NCBI RefSeq assembly: GCF_900103875.1
Contig: NZ_LT629705.1
Location: 634,501-698,500 of the forward strand
Reading direction: 5' to 3'
Source: Pseudomonas arsenicoxydans
GTDB taxonomy: Bacteria > Pseudomonadota > Gammaproteobacteria > Pseudomonadales > Pseudomonadaceae
Length of the DNA stretch: 64,000 nucleotides
In this document: in pieces, positions 8,428 through 16,962 of the stretch
Layout of the letters: every line of letters begins with the position of its first letter
How positions within the stretch are numbered: position 1 is the first letter of the stretch
Program-made: the position numbers and the translations under genes
The notes under the pieces: model-generated
The model's database searches: none
Told to the model about the DNA's origin: nothing
The model's input: the letters and a program-made list of their open reading frames with translations, nothing else

Positions 8428-10107
8428 ATGAGTAACAAGAATAACGATGACTTGAAGTATCAAGCCTCGGAAAACACCTTGGGGCTGAATCCTGTCGTTG
8501 GGCTGCGTGGAAAGGATCTTCTGGCGTCCGCTCGAATGGTGCTCAGGCAGGCCATCAAGCAACCGATTCACAGTGCAAAGCATGTCGCCCATTTCGGCCT
8601 TGAACTGAAGAACGTGTTATTCGGAAAATCCGAGCTTCACCCCACTAGCGATGACCGTCGCTTTGCCGATCCGGCCTGGAGCCAGAACCCGCTCTATAAA
8701 CGTTATTTGCAAACTTACCTGGCGTGGCGCAAGGAACTCCACGCCTGGATCGACGACAGTAACCTGCCGCCCAAAGACGTCAGTCGCGGGCATTTCGTGA
8801 TCAACCTCATGACCGAAGCCATGGCCCCGACCAACAGTGCGGCCAATCCGGCAGCGGTCAAACGCTTCTTCGAAACCGGCGGCAAAAGCCTGCTCGATGG
8901 CCTCTCGCATCTGGCCAAGGACCTGGTGCACAACGGCGGGATGCCGAGCCAGGTCAACATGGGCGCCTTCGAAGTCGGCAAGAGCCTGGGCGTAACCGAA
9001 GGTGCGGTGGTGTTCCGCAACGACGTGCTGGAGCTGATCCAGTACCGCCCGATCACCGAGCAGGTGCACGAGCGTCCGCTGCTGGTGGTGCCGCCGCAGA
9101 TCAACAAGTTCTATGTATTCGACCTGAGCCCGGACAAGAGCCTGGCGCGTTTCTGCCTGCGCAACAACGTGCAGACGTTTATCGTCAGCTGGCGCAACCC
9201 GACCAAGGAACAGCGCGAGTGGGGGCTGTCGACCTACATCGAAGCGCTCAAGGAAGCGGTCGACGTGGTGATGGCGATCACCGGCAGCAAAGACGTGAAC
9301 ATGCTCGGCGCCTGCTCCGGTGGCATCACCTGCACCGCGCTGTTGGGCCACTACGCCGCGATCGGCGAGAAGAAGGTCAACGCCCTGACCTTGCTGGTCA
9401 GCGTGCTCGACACCACCCTGGACAGCGACGTAGCACTATTCGTTGACGAACAAACCCTCGAAGCCGCCAAGCGCCATTCCTATCAGGCCGGCGTGCTGGA
9501 AGGCCGCGACATGGCGAAAGTCTTCGCCTGGATGCGCCCCAACGATTTGATCTGGAACTACTGGGTCAACAACTACCTGCTCGGTAACGAGCCGCCGGTG
9601 TTCGACATCCTGTTCTGGAACAACGACACCACCCGGTTGCCCGCCGCATTCCATGGCGACCTGATCGAGATGTTCAAAAGCAATCCACTGATCCGTCCCA
9701 ATGCACTGGAAGTGTGCGGCACGCCGATCGACCTGAAGCAGGTCACCGCCGACATCTTTTCGCTGGCCGGCACCAACGACCACATCACCCCGTGGAAGTC
9801 CTGCTACAAGTCGGCGCAGTTGTTTGGCGGCAAAGTTGAATTCGTGCTGTCCAGCAGCGGTCATATCCAGAGCATCCTGAACCCACCGGGCAACCCGAAA
9901 TCGCGCTACATGACCAGCATCGAAATGCCGGTCAAAGCCGAAGAATGGCAAGAAAATTCCACCAAGCACACCGACTCCTGGTGGCTGCACTGGCAGGCAT
10001 GGCAAGCCGAGCGTTCGGGGAAGCTGAAAAAGACCCCGGCAAGTCTTGGCAGCAAAGCTTACCCAGCGGGCGAGGCAGCGCCAGGCACTTACGTACACGA
10101 GCGGTAA
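8428..10107 (+). CDS. phaC1: Class II poly(3-hydroxyalkanoate) synthase 1
   Basis: PhaC1 polymerises (R)-3-hydroxyacyl-CoA of 6-14 carbons into medium-chain-length PHA on the granule surface. The 559 residues are the standard class II length. The lipase-like box GACSGG places the catalytic Cys at 296, with Asp451 (GTNDHITPW) and His479 (SSSGHIQS) completing the triad. The ATG follows GGAGCG. The first codons contain an A-rich AACAAGAATAAC motif of the type bound by Crc/Hfq. It is the first gene of phaC1-phaZ-phaC2-phaD and is preceded by a -24/-12 element and a leader hairpin. The paralogue phaC2 lies 1 kb downstream. Confidence 0.98.
   Translation: MSNKNNDDLKYQASENTLGLNPVVGLRGKDLLASARMVLRQAIKQPIHSAKHVAHFGLELKNVLFGKSELHPTSDDRRFADPAWSQNPLYKRYLQTYLAWRKELHAWIDDSNLPPKDVSRGHFVINLMTEAMAPTNSAANPAAVKRFFETGGKSLLDGLSHLAKDLVHNGGMPSQVNMGAFEVGKSLGVTEGAVVFRNDVLELIQYRPITEQVHERPLLVVPPQINKFYVFDLSPDKSLARFCLRNNVQTFIVSWRNPTKEQREWGLSTYIEALKEAVDVVMAITGSKDVNMLGACSGGITCTALLGHYAAIGEKKVNALTLLVSVLDTTLDSDVALFVDEQTLEAAKRHSYQAGVLEGRDMAKVFAWMRPNDLIWNYWVNNYLLGNEPPVFDILFWNNDTTRLPAAFHGDLIEMFKSNPLIRPNALEVCGTPIDLKQVTADIFSLAGTNDHITPWKSCYKSAQLFGGKVEFVLSSSGHIQSILNPPGNPKSRYMTSIEMPVKAEEWQENSTKHTDSWWLHWQAWQAERSGKLKKTPASLGSKAYPAGEAAPGTYVHER
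8434..8445 (+). promoter_or_regulatory. Candidate Crc/Hfq target in the phaC1 start region
   Basis: AACAAGAATAAC, codons 3-6 of phaC1, contains AANAANAA, the catabolite-repression motif of Pseudomonas mRNAs. Crc control of phaC1 translation through a motif at this place is described in P. putida. Function here is inferred from motif and position. Confidence 0.55.
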
Positions 10108-10122
10108 CCGAAACACCCCACA

Positions 10123-10156
10123 CCCTGTGGGAGCGAGTCTACTCGCTACCACAGGG
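10123..10156. terminator. Hairpin between phaC1 and phaZ
   Basis: CCCTGTGG...CCACAGGG encloses GAGCGAGT/ACTCGCT, a nearly perfect stem resembling a collapsed REP unit. It starts 15 nt after the phaC1 stop and may attenuate transcription or shield the phaC1 3' end before phaZ. Confidence 0.55.
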
Positions 10157-10192
10157 TCGATCGGGGATGAATTCACCCACAGGGCTTGAAGC

Positions 10193-11047
10193 ATGCCGCA
10201 ACCGTTTATATTCCGTACCGTCGACCTGGATGGCCAGACCCTCCGCACGGCAGTACGTCCCGGCAAGCCTCACTTGACGCCCTTGCTGATTTTCAACGGC
10301 ATCGGCGCCAACCTGGAGCTGGTGTTTCCGTTTGTCGCGGCGCTGGACCCGGACCTGGAAGTCATTGCGTTCGACGTCCCCGGTGTCGGCGGTTCATCGA
10401 CACCCAATCGGCCATACCGCTTTCCGGGCCTGGCCAAACTCACGGCACGGATGCTCGACTATCTCGACTACGGGCAAGTCAACGTCATCGGCGTGTCCTG
10501 GGGGGGCGCCCTCGCCCAGCAATTCGCCTATGACTATCCCGAGCGCTGCAAGAAACTCGTGCTGGCGGCCACTGCGGCCGGCGCAGTGATGGTGCCGGGC
10601 AAACCGAAGGTGCTGTGGATGATGGCCAGCCCTCGGCGCTACATCCAGCCGTCCCATGTGATTCGTATTGCACCGATGATCTACGGCGGTTCGTTCCGGC
10701 GCGATCCGACGCTGGCCGCCAGCCATGCGGCGAAGGTCCGTTCGGCGGGCAAGCTCGGTTACTACTGGCAACTGTTCGCCGGACTCGGCTGGACCAGCAT
10801 TCACTGGCTGCACAAGATTAACCAGCCAACCCTGGTGCTGGCTGGCGATGACGATCCACTGATTCCGCTGATCAACATGCGCATGCTGGCCTGGCGGATT
10901 CCCAATGCCCAGTTGCACATCATCGATGACGGCCATCTGTTCTTGATTACCCGTGCCGAGGCCGTGGCACCGATCATCATGAAGTTTCTCGAGGAGGAGC
11001 GGCAGCGCGCCGTGATGCATCCGCATCCGGCGCCATTGGGCGGTTAA
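10193..11047 (+). CDS. phaZ: Intracellular PHA depolymerase
   Basis: PhaZ is the granule-bound alpha/beta hydrolase that releases 3-hydroxyalkanoic acids when carbon becomes limiting. Its 284 residues show the lipase box GVSWGG with Ser about residue 102, an acidic residue in LAGDDDPLIP around 221, and the catalytic His in DDGHLF around 248. The N-terminus MPQPFIFRTVDLDGQ matches the family. The gene lies between the two synthases, as in all mcl-PHA clusters. The upstream ribosome-binding sequence (CTTGAAGC) is weak, and with the preceding hairpin this may keep its output below that of the synthases. Confidence 0.97.
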   Translation: MPQPFIFRTVDLDGQTLRTAVRPGKPHLTPLLIFNGIGANLELVFPFVAALDPDLEVIAFDVPGVGGSSTPNRPYRFPGLAKLTARMLDYLDYGQVNVIGVSWGGALAQQFAYDYPERCKKLVLAATAAGAVMVPGKPKVLWMMASPRRYIQPSHVIRIAPMIYGGSFRRDPTLAASHAAKVRSAGKLGYYWQLFAGLGWTSIHWLHKINQPTLVLAGDDDPLIPLINMRMLAWRIPNAQLHIIDDGHLFLITRAEAVAPIIMKFLEEERQRAVMHPHPAPLGG

Positions 11048-11160
11048 CCGGCCCATTGTCGGTCGGCAGGACGCCGCACCGCGCAACAACCCGTTACAGC
11101 GTCTATGGTGTTCTGGTTCGTGTGTTTGTATTTGGCCTGAAGACGAAGGAGTGTTGATTC

Positions 11161-12843
11161 ATGCGCGAAAAACCAGCAAGGGACTTTTTGCCCACGCCCG
11201 CCGCGTTCATCAACGCACAGAGTGCAATTACCGGCCTGCGCGGCCGGGATCTTTTATCAACCTTGCGCAGCGTGGCGGCACATGGCTTGCGCAACCCGGT
11301 GCACAGTGCCCGGCACGCCTTGAAGCTGGGCGGTCAGCTTGGCCGCGTACTGCTGGGTGAAACCCTGCACCCGACCAATCCGCAGGACAGTCGTTTTACC
11401 GACCCGGCGTGGAGCCTCAACCCGTTTTATCGCCGCAGCTTGCAGGCCTACCTGAGCTGGCAGAAGCAGGTCAAAAGCTGGATCGACGAGAGCAACATGG
11501 CCCCGGATGATCGTGCTCGCGCGCACTTCGCGTTCGCCTTGCTCAACGACGCCGTCGCGCCCTCCAACACCCTGCTCAATCCGCTGGCGATCAAGGAAAT
11601 CTTCAATTCCGGCGGCAACAGCCTGGTGCGGGGGATCAGCCATCTGGTCGACGACTTCCTGCACAACGACGGCCTGCCCAGGCAAGTCACCAAGCAAGCG
11701 TTCGAGGTGGGTAAAACCGTTGCGACCACCACCGGCTCCGTGGTGTTTCGCAATGAACTGCTGGAGCTGATCCAGTACAAGCCAATGAGCGAAAAGCAGT
11801 ATTCCAAGCCGCTGTTGGTGGTGCCTCCGCAAATCAACAAGTACTACATTTTTGACCTGAGCCCACACAACAGCTTCGTCCAGTTCGCCCTGAAGAACGG
11901 CCTGCAGACCTTTATGATCAGCTGGCGCAACCCCGATGTGCGGCATCGCGAATGGGGGCTGTCGTCCTACGTAGAAGCCGTTGAAGAAGCCATGAATGTC
12001 TGCCGGGCGATCACTGGTGCCCGCGAGGTCAACCTGATGGGTGCTTGCGCCGGCGGGCTGACCATCGCCGCCCTGCAAGGGCACTTGCAGGCCAAGCGGC
12101 AGCTACGGCGGGTGTCCAGCGCGACGTATCTGGTCAGCCTGCTGGACAGTCAGATGGACTCCCCAGCGACACTGTTCGCCGACGAGCAGACGCTGGAAGC
12201 GGCCAAGCGCCGCTCCTATCAAAAAGGTGTGCTGGACGGCCGCGATATGGCCAAGGTGTTCGCCTGGATGCGCCCCAACGATTTGATCTGGAGCTATTTC
12301 GTCAACAACTACCTGCTGGGCAAGGAGCCGCCAGCGTTCGACATTCTCTACTGGAACAACGACAACACGCGCCTGCCGGCAGCCTTTCATGGCGATCTGC
12401 TGGACTTCTTCAAGCACAACCCGTTGAGTCATCCGGGCGGTCTCGAAGTGTGCGGCACGCCGATCGACTTGCAGAAAGTCACCGTCGACAGTTTCAGCGT
12501 GGCCGGCATCAACGATCACATCACGCCTTGGGACGCGGTGTATCGCTCGACGCTATTGCTGGGGGGAGAACGGCGCTTCGTTCTATCAAACAGCGGCCAC
12601 GTGCAGAGCATCCTCAACCCGCCGAGCAACCCCAAAGCCAACTTCGTCGAGAGCGCGAAACTGAGCAGCGACCCAAGGGCCTGGTATTACGACGCCAAAC
12701 AAGTCGACGGCAGTTGGTGGACCCAATGGCTGGGCTGGATTCAGGAACGCTCAGGCGCGCTGAAGGAAACGCAAATGGCCCTGGGCAACCAGAACTATCC
12801 ACCGATGGAGGCGGCACCCGGCACTTACGTGCGCGTGCGCTGA
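11161..12843 (+). CDS. phaC2: Class II poly(3-hydroxyalkanoate) synthase 2
   Basis: PhaC2 is a second mcl-PHA synthase, 560 residues long and collinear with PhaC1. The box reads GACAGG, with the nucleophile again Cys296; Asp in GINDHITPW and His in SNSGHVQS complete the triad. The N-terminus (MREKPARDFLPTP) differs from PhaC1 and lacks the A-rich Crc-type motif, so the two synthases are probably regulated differently. GAAGGAG lies 9 nt before the ATG. About 110 nt separate it from phaZ. phaD follows 59 nt downstream. Confidence 0.98.
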   Translation: MREKPARDFLPTPAAFINAQSAITGLRGRDLLSTLRSVAAHGLRNPVHSARHALKLGGQLGRVLLGETLHPTNPQDSRFTDPAWSLNPFYRRSLQAYLSWQKQVKSWIDESNMAPDDRARAHFAFALLNDAVAPSNTLLNPLAIKEIFNSGGNSLVRGISHLVDDFLHNDGLPRQVTKQAFEVGKTVATTTGSVVFRNELLELIQYKPMSEKQYSKPLLVVPPQINKYYIFDLSPHNSFVQFALKNGLQTFMISWRNPDVRHREWGLSSYVEAVEEAMNVCRAITGAREVNLMGACAGGLTIAALQGHLQAKRQLRRVSSATYLVSLLDSQMDSPATLFADEQTLEAAKRRSYQKGVLDGRDMAKVFAWMRPNDLIWSYFVNNYLLGKEPPAFDILYWNNDNTRLPAAFHGDLLDFFKHNPLSHPGGLEVCGTPIDLQKVTVDSFSVAGINDHITPWDAVYRSTLLLGGERRFVLSNSGHVQSILNPPSNPKANFVESAKLSSDPRAWYYDAKQVDGSWWTQWLGWIQERSGALKETQMALGNQNYPPMEAAPGTYVRVR

Positions 12844-12902
12844 TTGACCACGAACCACGGCACACGCCTGCCGTGGCATGACTCGACCATTAAGAAGACT
12901 GG

Positions 12903-13523
12903 ATGAAAACCCGCGACCGGATCCTCGAATGTGCCCTGCAGTTGTTCAATCAGAAGGGCGAACCCAACGTCTCGACCATGGAAGTTGCCAATGAAATGGG
13001 GATCAGCCCGGGCAACCTCTACTACCACTTCCACGGCAAGGAACCGTTGATTCTCGGATTGTTCGAGCGTTTCCAGGCCGAGCTTGCGCCATTGCTTGAT
13101 CCCCCGGCCGATGTGGAACTGGCCCCGGAGGACTACTGGCTGTTCCTGCACCTGATCGTCGAACGGTTGGCCCACTACCGGTTTTTGTTCCAGGACCTGT
13201 CGAACCTGGCCGGGCGCTTGCCGAAACTGGCCAAGGGCATCCGCAATCTGCTCAATGCACTCAAACGCACGCTGGCTTCATTGCTCGCGCGGCTCAAAGC
13301 CCAAGGGCAGTTGGTCAGCGACACGCAGGCGTTGGGGCAACTGGTGGAACAGATCACCATGACGCTGCTGTTCTCGCTGGACTATCAGCGGATTCTCGAT
13401 CGAGAGGGCGAAGTGAGGTTGGTGGTTTACCAGATCATGATGCTGGTGGCGCCGCATTTGCTGCCGCCGATCAAGGTCGCGACGGAGCAGTTGGCTTTGC
13501 AGTACCTCGAAGAACACGAATAA
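12903..13523 (+). CDS. phaD: TetR-family regulator of PHA genes
   Basis: PhaD is a 206-residue TetR-like transcription factor. In P. putida it activates phaC1 and the phasin operon phaI-phaF. The N-terminal helix-turn-helix covers about residues 8-50 (TRDRILECALQLFNQKGEPN, then VSTMEVANEMGISPGNLYYH). The larger C-terminal ligand domain is typical of the family; a CoA intermediate of fatty-acid oxidation is the proposed inducer. It ends the phaC1ZC2D operon. A strong bidirectional terminator separates it from the convergent phasin genes. Confidence 0.95.
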   Translation: MKTRDRILECALQLFNQKGEPNVSTMEVANEMGISPGNLYYHFHGKEPLILGLFERFQAELAPLLDPPADVELAPEDYWLFLHLIVERLAHYRFLFQDLSNLAGRLPKLAKGIRNLLNALKRTLASLLARLKAQGQLVSDTQALGQLVEQITMTLLFSLDYQRILDREGEVRLVVYQIMMLVAPHLLPPIKVATEQLALQYLEEHE

Positions 13524-13572
13524 CCCTGACTACAGCAAATCCTGTGGTGGGCTGAAGAAATCCAAGGCAAAC

Positions 13573-13607
13573 AAAAACGCCCGACCTTTGCAGGCCGGGC
13601 GTTTTCT
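13573..13607. terminator. Bidirectional terminator between phaD and phaF
   Basis: AAAACGCCCGACC and GGCCGGGCGTTTT form a GC-rich stem with flanking A and T runs, placed between two convergent operons. Confidence 0.9.
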
Positions 13608-13621
13608 TGAGCCCTGAAAAA

Positions 13622-14479
13622 TCAGGACTGACTGGTTGGCGTCGATGGAGCTGGCGCGGCAGTCGGGGTGACAGCAGGGGTCGGTGCGGCAGCGGAGTTC
13701 GATGCGCTGACCGGGGTAGCCGGTTTGGCAGCAGCCACTGCTGGTTTCGGTGCAGCAGCTTTAGGCGCTACCGGCTTTTTCACGACCGGTTTTTTCGCTG
13801 CGGCAGGTTTGGCCGCTGGCTTGGCTGCCGGTTTAGCGGCTGCGGTTTTTGCTGCAGGCTTGGCAGCCGGTTTAGCGGCGACCGATTTGGCCGCCGGCTT
13901 GGCAGCTGCAGGTTTAGCCGCGGCAGTCTTGGTAACGGACTTGGCAGCAGACGCGACTTTCGACGCGGCTTTAGCGACCGGCTTGGCGGCAGCTTTTACC
14001 AGCGGCTTGGCAGCGGTTTTTGCCGCAGGTTTGGCTGCCGCGGTTTTCGCCGCAACAGGCGCAACCTTGGCACCGGTGAGTTTTTCGATTTGCTTGGTCA
14101 AGGTATCGACCTTGCTGTGCAGCGCTTTCACTTCATTGCGGCTAGGTACACCCAGGCGCGAAATGGCGCTGTTCAGGCGCTTGTCGAAAGCGCCTTCCAG
14201 CTCATCCCACTTGCCCAGTGCACGGTCTTTAACGCCGCTGATACGCGACTTGGCCGACGAAGCGGAGTCCTTGGCAGCATCGACTTTTTTGCCGACAGCG
14301 CTTTTGGTGAGCTTCTCGGCTTTCTCGCCGTCTTTAACCAATGTATCGAAGAGCTTGCTGCCGTCAGTGTCGATCTTCGAGTACACGCCTAAACCAGCCA
14401 GCCAGATTTTGCGGGAGTAGTCTTCGACTTTCCCGATCCACGAGCTGCCTTCTTTTTCGGTGTTCTTTTTGCCAGCCAT
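13622..14479 (-). CDS. phaF: Phasin PhaF (granule-associated, histone-like tail)
   Basis: PhaF is the major PHA granule protein. The N-terminal half (about residues 1-140) is the amphipathic phasin domain that coats granules, with the conserved YSRKIWLAGLGVYSK segment. A short leucine-zipper-like region (EVKALHSKVDTLTKQIEKL) follows. Residues about 145-260 are a lysine/alanine/proline tail of AAKPAAK-type repeats resembling histone H1. That tail binds DNA nonspecifically and helps segregate granules. The 285-residue length varies between strains with repeat number. AAGGAGA precedes the ATG. It lies 10 nt downstream of phaI in the same operon. Confidence 0.97.
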   Translation of the reverse strand: MAGKKNTEKEGSSWIGKVEDYSRKIWLAGLGVYSKIDTDGSKLFDTLVKDGEKAEKLTKSAVGKKVDAAKDSASSAKSRISGVKDRALGKWDELEGAFDKRLNSAISRLGVPSRNEVKALHSKVDTLTKQIEKLTGAKVAPVAAKTAAAKPAAKTAAKPLVKAAAKPVAKAASKVASAAKSVTKTAAAKPAAAKPAAKSVAAKPAAKPAAKTAAAKPAAKPAAKPAAAKKPVVKKPVAPKAAAPKPAVAAAKPATPVSASNSAAAPTPAVTPTAAPAPSTPTSQS

Positions 14480-14489
14480 CCCGTTCTCC

Positions 14490-14912
14490 TTAAGATTTAC
14501 GCGCGACGCGTTCGAGCAATGCCGTCAGCTCATCGAGCTTAGCAGAGAGTGTCTCAACGTCATGTTTAGACGGAATGCCGATACGATTCAAGGCACTTGC
14601 GACACGCGAGTCAAAAGCCTTCTCGACCTTGTCGAGTTGAAGTTCAACCTTGCCTTTGAAAGTGCTCACTTCACTCTTGGCTTCTTCGATCTCTGAGTTA
14701 GCGGCTTCAAGTTTCTCAGCCACTACTTTTTTGCCTTTCTTTTCAACAGTTTGACCAGCCTTGATCAACTCTTGAAAGTATTCGCTGCCCTCGTGGCCGA
14801 CCTTGGTGTAAGCACCCAGGCCTGCCAGCCAGATCTTGCGGGCATAGGATTTGACGTCGCTCAGAGCGGTTGTCGAAGCGTCGATTTTTTTCTTCAAAAT
14901 AACTTTGGCCAT
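14490..14912 (-). CDS. phaI: Phasin PhaI
   Basis: PhaI is a 140-residue granule coat protein homologous to the N-terminal domain of PhaF (shared YARKIWLAGLGAY segment) but without the histone-like tail. An upstream in-frame codon would add 20 residues; the ATG at 14912 is chosen because GAGGTG stands at correct spacing and the N-terminus MAKVILKKKIDAS matches the family. The C-terminus contains a heptad-like stretch (VETLSAKLDELTALLERV) suited to oligomerisation with PhaF. It is the first gene of phaI-phaF, transcribed toward phaD. Confidence 0.95.
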   Translation of the reverse strand: MAKVILKKKIDASTTALSDVKSYARKIWLAGLGAYTKVGHEGSEYFQELIKAGQTVEKKGKKVVAEKLEAANSEIEEAKSEVSTFKGKVELQLDKVEKAFDSRVASALNRIGIPSKHDVETLSAKLDELTALLERVARKS

Positions 14913-15010
14913 GGTGCACCTCACGCGCAGAAGGTTTGAGGAACTGCCCGCGAAAGTGTCGGGCTCAGGCACAAAGTAGGGAGAAAAATTAGAAACGGCA
15001 CCCTAACAAC

Positions 15011-15027
15011 TGACACAAATCGTGTGA
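15011..15027 (-). promoter_or_regulatory. Candidate operator upstream of phaI
   Basis: TGACACAAATCGTGTGA is a 17-bp imperfect palindrome (5 of 6 paired positions match) about 100 nt upstream of phaI. A TetR-type protein such as PhaD could bind a site of this size. The assignment is speculative. Confidence 0.25.
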
Positions 15028-15040
15028 TGCCTTATGGAAG

Positions 15041-15129
15041 AGATCGCAGCCTCGTTTCACTCGACAGCTCCTACAAAGGACGGCGGTGTACATCTGTAGG
15101 AGCTGTCGAGTGAAACGAGGCTGCGATCT
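15041..15129. repeat. 35-bp perfect inverted repeat (GTAGGAGCTGTCGAG family)
   Basis: Two 35-bp arms, one running 15041-15075 and the other 15095-15129, are exact reverse complements with a 19-nt loop. The same unit recurs at 44825-44902. It lies between the phaI control region and the small PHA protein gene, and its T-run may help terminate that gene. Confidence 0.9.
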
Positions 15130-15137
15130 TTTCAGGA

Positions 15138-15413
15138 TCACGCCAACGCTTTATCGAGGGCCTTTTCAATTTCCGATTTGATGGTGCCGCTCATGGCCGA
15201 CATCAACAGACCCAGCTCCACATCAACCTTGATCGAATCCTCCCCCACATGCACCGCACCTTTAACACCGGAACGCTTGAGGTTCAGGGTGTCGCCGGAC
15301 CACTGCGGTTCCAGGCCATATTGCTCGGACAGTTTCTGCGCCAGCTTCTCAGCCTTCTCGCGGGCAGCTTCCTTACCCAGGCCGTGGGCACGTTCAACAC
15401 TAATACGGGCCAT
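15138..15413 (-). CDS. Polyhydroxyalkanoic acid system (granule-region) family protein
   Basis: This small cytoplasmic protein of 91 residues belongs to the family found beside PHA and ubiquinone genes in pseudomonads (PHA_gran_rgn type). It has a basic helical first half ([20 protein letters not shown]) and a beta-rich second half ([20 protein letters not shown]). The biochemical role is unknown. The ATG at 15413 is preferred over the adjacent TTG because AGGAG lies 7 nt upstream of it. It is divergent from ubiE and next to phaI, so a role in granules is suggested only by neighbourhood and family name. Confidence 0.8.
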   Translation of the reverse strand: MARISVERAHGLGKEAAREKAEKLAQKLSEQYGLEPQWSGDTLNLKRSGVKGAVHVGEDSIKVDVELGLLMSAMSGTIKSEIEKALDKALA

Positions 15414-15568
15414 CAAATAACTCCTGCTTTATGAATACTTTCCTGAAGCATCTTGACCGTCACTGCGGCAAAACGTCCCCGTGGTTGTCCATCTTACCTT
15501 CAGCCTTGCCAAGACAAAGCAGGCCACCGGGATTAGAATGTCCCGCATTCTCTTCTGGTGACAGCGAT

Positions 15569-16339
15569 ATGACTGATCAGCGCAAAGGCAGCGATGCCGA
15601 ACCCACCACTCACTTCGGTTTCAAAAACGTTCCGGAAAGCCAAAAAGCGGAAAAAGTCGCTGAGGTTTTCCACTCGGTAGCGGCCAAGTACGACTTGATG
15701 AACGACCTCCTGTCGGGCGGCATGCACCGTCTGTGGAAGCGTTTCGCGATAGAACTGTCGGGGGTTCGCACCGGTAATCGCGTACTCGACATCGCCGGTG
15801 GCACAGGCGACCTGACCAAGAAGTTCTCGCACCTCGTTGGCCCGACCGGGCAAGTGGTGCTGGCTGACATCAACGAGTCCATGCTCAAGGTCGGTCGCGA
15901 CCGCCTGCTGGATCTGGGTGTGGCCGGCAACGTCGAATTCGTTCAGGCCGATGCTGAAAAACTGCCGTTCCCGGACAACCATTTCGATTGCGTCACCATC
16001 GCCTTCGGCCTGCGTAACGTCACCCATAAAGAAGATGCACTGCGCTCGATGCTGCGCGTGCTGAAACCGGGCGGCCGTCTGCTGGTGCTGGAATTCTCCA
16101 AGCCGACCAACGCGCTGATGTCCAAAGCCTACGACGCCTACTCGTTCGCCTTCATGCCGCTGATGGGCAAGCTGATCACCAACGACTCGGAAAGCTATCG
16201 CTACCTGGCCGAATCGATCCGCATGCACCCGAACCAGGAAACCCTGAAGTCGATGATGGTCGAGGCCGGTTTCGACCGCGTGACCTATCACAACATGACC
16301 GCAGGTATCGTCGCCCTGCACCGCGGCATCAAACCCTGA
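15569..16339 (+). CDS. ubiE: Ubiquinone/menaquinone C-methyltransferase UbiE
   Basis: UbiE is the SAM-dependent enzyme that C-methylates the quinone ring (demethylmenaquinol, and 2-methoxy-6-polyprenyl-benzoquinol in ubiquinone synthesis). The ATG at 15569 ([18 protein letters not shown]) gives 256 residues. Visible motifs are the SAM-binding [14 protein letters not shown], the family signature [17 protein letters not shown] near the N-terminus, and [20 protein letters not shown]. The frame extends upstream without a plausible ribosome-binding site. ubiJ begins on the last base of the stop codon, giving a translationally coupled ubiE-ubiJ-ubiB operon. Confidence 0.97.
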   Translation: MTDQRKGSDAEPTTHFGFKNVPESQKAEKVAEVFHSVAAKYDLMNDLLSGGMHRLWKRFAIELSGVRTGNRVLDIAGGTGDLTKKFSHLVGPTGQVVLADINESMLKVGRDRLLDLGVAGNVEFVQADAEKLPFPDNHFDCVTIAFGLRNVTHKEDALRSMLRVLKPGGRLLVLEFSKPTNALMSKAYDAYSFAFMPLMGKLITNDSESYRYLAESIRMHPNQETLKSMMVEAGFDRVTYHNMTAGIVALHRGIKP

Positions 16340-16962
16340 TGCTGTTGGCCGGCCTGCTCGCCAGCGTTGAACTCGGTCTGAACCGGGTGCTGCGTCTCGA
16401 CAGCACGGCGCTGCCGCGACTGGCGCATTTGAGTGGCAGGGTGATTGCCGTCGATTGCCGCAGTCCGGCGCTGCAACTGTTCATCCTGCCCAGCGATGAA
16501 GGCCTGATGCTCGCCTCCCACTGGGAAACCGGCGCCGATTGCACTTTGCGTGCACCGGCCTCCAGCCTGTTGAAACTGGCGATGAGCAAGGACAAGACCT
16601 CCGTCCTGCATGGCCCTGAAGTCGAACTCGACGGCGACAGCGGCGTGCTGCTGGAACTGGCGGCGATCCTTCAGGACCTTGAACTGGACTGGGAATACGA
16701 GCTCTCGCGCTGGCTGGGACCGGTCGCCACGCAACTGGTTGGCGGTCACCTGCGCAGCCGCGCACGCTGGTATCAGCAAGGGTTCGCCAGCCTCAATCAG
16801 AACCTGGGCGAATACCTGGCTGAAGAATCGCGCACCCTCGTCGGTCAGCGCGAAGCCGAAGCCCGTTTCAGTGAACTGGACCAGATCAAACTCGATCTGG
16901 AACGTCTCGAGGCGCGTTTCGAGCGCCTTTCCCGATCCCTCGACCCAAGCGATAACGCATGA
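16339..16962 (+). CDS. ubiJ: Ubiquinone biosynthesis accessory factor UbiJ (SCP2 domain)
   Basis: UbiJ is a 207-residue lipid-binding accessory protein of the soluble Ubi metabolon, thought to hold hydrophobic ubiquinone precursors. The N-terminal half is an SCP2-type sterol-carrier fold ([20 protein letters not shown] through [20 protein letters not shown]). The C-terminus is a predicted coiled coil ([20 protein letters not shown]). Position between ubiE and ubiB is diagnostic. Its ATG overlaps the ubiE stop by 1 nt and its stop overlaps the ubiB start by 4 nt. Confidence 0.93.
   Translation: MLLAGLLASVELGLNRVLRLDSTALPRLAHLSGRVIAVDCRSPALQLFILPSDEGLMLASHWETGADCTLRAPASSLLKLAMSKDKTSVLHGPEVELDGDSGVLLELAAILQDLELDWEYELSRWLGPVATQLVGGHLRSRARWYQQGFASLNQNLGEYLAEESRTLVGQREAEARFSELDQIKLDLERLEARFERLSRSLDPSDNA

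Noticed and set aside
13700..14060. Repetitive lysine/alanine region as a tandem repeat or recent transfer
   Set aside because: It is the known histone-like tail of PhaF.
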